A stretch of 64,000 bases of DNA from Leuctra nigra (taxonomy: Eukaryota > Arthropoda > Insecta > Plecoptera > Leuctridae). The translations under genes and the position numbers were made by a program. The notes beneath the pieces were generated by a model that did no database searches, had not been told where the DNA came from, and saw only the letters and a program-made list of their open reading frames with translations. The number at the start of each line of letters is the position of its first letter. The first letter of the stretch is position 1. This document shows, piece by piece, positions 36,901-39,900 of this stretch. Location: assembly GCA_934045905.1 (NCBI GenBank), contig OW203765.1:24393151-24457150 (forward strand), given 5' to 3'.

Positions 36901-39900
36901 CGGAGTCCCGTGTTCGAGGCCCTGCTGATCGACGGCGCGACCAGATCGCTGCTCACTCCACTGCCACCTGGCGGCGTGGCCTGGAAGCTGCCTGTGGACC
37001 AGGCGGGAGAGCAACTGGTATTGTGTCATTGTAATGTAACTCTCCTCCCAGGCGGAGTCCCGTGTTCGAGGCCGTGCTGATCGACGGCGCGACCAGATCG
37101 CTGCTGACTCCACTGCCACCTGGCGGCGTAGCCTGGAAGCTGCCTGTGGACCAGGCGGCAGAGCAACTGGTATTGTGTCATTGTAATGTAACTCTCCTCC
37201 CAGGCGGAGTCCCGTGTTTGAGGCCCTGCTGATCGACGGCGCGACCATATCGCTGGTGTCGCCGCCTCCACCTGGCGACGTGGCCTGGAAGCTGCCTGTG
37301 GACCAGGCGAGAGAGCAACTGGTATTGTGTTATTGTAATGTAACTCTCCTCCCAGGCGGAGTCCCGTGTTCGAGGCCCTGCTGATCGACGGCGCGACCAG
37401 ATCGCTGGTGTCGCCACCTGGCGGCGTGGCCTGGAAGCTGCCTGTGGACCGGGTGGCAGAGCAAATGGTCTGCGCCGCCTGGACTGACAGTCACTGGTCA
37501 CTCTCCAGCTGTATCACGGGCAAGACACTAGTGGACCAGGCCAAGACGTGGATAGAATGCAGATGTGACCAGATGGGTTACGTCACGTGAGTGCCAGAGC
37601 ACTTTTATTTGACGTCACAGATGACCAAGGTCTCACTAGTGGATAGATGCTTTCAGTAAATATGTAATTCGTTGTCCTTATCTTCATTGATACAATTTTT
37701 GAATTTCATTTTAACATCTTTCTTTCACAACTGAATTCAAAATATAATTAAACTATTGAAAATTACCTTTCCTCCAACAAAATTTACAAGAATAAGGTCT
37801 GATACCTAGCAGTTAGTGAACAGTTAACTGTTAGCAGTTAGGTTACCTGTTACCTAGGTCGTACAATTACCCTATAAACCATCTAAGGTGAGTCAAGGCA
37901 ACAAACTTTTTTGTAATAAACATCATAAAATACTTGTCGTTTCTTGTATTAAACAACATAGAAGTTTTTTGGCCAGGTATTAACATTGTATCTATTAAAA
38001 TAGATGTGTCTAGTATTTTTTTTGCATTTTCATAAATAATTTTTGCTTTGCCCCTTTTATATACTTTTGTACTTTTCGGTGTCGATTTCTTGATTCCATT
38101 TTCATAAATAAACATGAAACTTGTTAAAAGGAAATTGGCTGATTGATACATATTATATTATTGTTTCAAGTATGATATCAATGATGATATTGTCAGGAAC
38201 CCGTCATTACACTTTCAACTAAAATTAGATTCTTGCATTATTTTTGAATAGTGAACTCAACATTGTAAACTTACAAATTGTCTTATAAAAAAAAAAAAAA
38301 AAAAAAAAAGCAATTCATAAGATTTTTTCATATTTCAGCGTGTTCGCTTTGAATAACCTGACGACAACCACAATCATACCAACTACACTTCAAACGACAA
38401 CAATACTTCCTTCAACGTCAACAATTGCGTCCACAACATCAGCAACAACTCTTCCATCAAGGACAACTGTTCCTTCAACAACTCCGCCGTCAACGACAAG
38501 GGAAACCACGACAATTGCTGCAACTACATTGACACCAACAAATCCCCCACCTGCTTCAACATCAACAGTAACAACGTCAACAGTGGACACGTCAACAGTA
38601 GCTACATCAACAGTGGAAACTTCAACCCTTCCTAAGTTGACGGCGCTACCAGGCTCTTCTTCATACAACGTGTCATTCCGGTAACATCATTTATTAGTAT
38701 TTAAAACACCTTCAATACAATCATTTGCCATTTGATTCATGTCGACAAAAAGGTTGTATTAGCTCTTACACAATGACCAATCTCACCATTACAAATATGA
38801 TTGGATGAAGACAGAATTACTGGTTTATGACCTCATCTCAAGAATGATTGAAATGGATTTTCCACCCGTCCACCACTGAAATGTAGACACTTTGTGTGGG
38901 TTTGTTTATATAATGCAAATATAAATCTATCTGCTTCTCTGCTGATTGTGATTTTGAATTTGGCCGCTCAGGGTAAACAGAGTAGTGGTTACGCAGTGTA
39001 ATTTTGTCAACAACATAATTTGAATTGTTCTAGAATTGACGAGGACTACAACAAGACTGTTGGAAAGGAGAAGACAGATTTCGAGGAGAAGATCAAGAGT
39101 CAGGTGTTGGATCAAGTCCAAGCCATGCCGAAGAAGATGATCACAAAACTGGAGGTCTATCCTGGCAGTAGTAAGTACATTATTCATTATAACTGAAGTG
39201 TCATAAGCAAGTACAGATATTTTGAAAAAGTTTAAATTTCCATGCGGAATGTTTGTGTCTTGTTTCAAGTCGAGTTATATTTGGATGACATTTTACGTAG
39301 GTACTGGCGTTGGTGTGGTGGTTTATTGTGTAAAACGTGGACGTTTTGAGCGTTTAGAATTTAATAGCTATATGGGCTCACTGTATGACATTGATGAATT
39401 CTTGGAATGTTGCTCAAGAGAGTGATTATGTTCACGGGCGTGCTGAACATAATCTATCGAAATTTTTATATGTTTTCACTTAAGGGGGGGGGGGGGGGGG
39501 GTTGGGAATACGTTAAGTAGCCTACAATGTGCACTGGTTCCCAAAGGATGTCGATTACAAATTTGGTTGTGATCGGTTGAAGGGTGTAGGAGTGATAGAG
39601 AACATACACACATACAGAGTATAAAGACGGTCGTGCTACTAAGTTGTTTATGCCAATTTATAATACATTTCTGATTAGATATTATGTATAATGTCACAGA
39701 TATTTAACTATTTATTTGATGGAAATTTTATACTTTCTGGTGGATGATTCATAAAATTCCAAGTTCGACGAAATCATTTATTTATATTAGTTTCTAGAGT
39801 ATCGTTAAGCTCTAAAAAACAAAAGATAAACATGTGTCATCTTTCAGACAGCATCATGGTGACAATGAGCATGTCGGACACCGACACGATCACGGCACAA

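Noticed and set aside
36853..37501. Minus-strand frames over the GPS exon copies
   Set aside because: Repetition of the 152-bp array in the opposite strand; no independent support.
38390..38668. Minus-strand frame rich in Val
   Set aside because: Complement of the Thr/Ser stalk exon.
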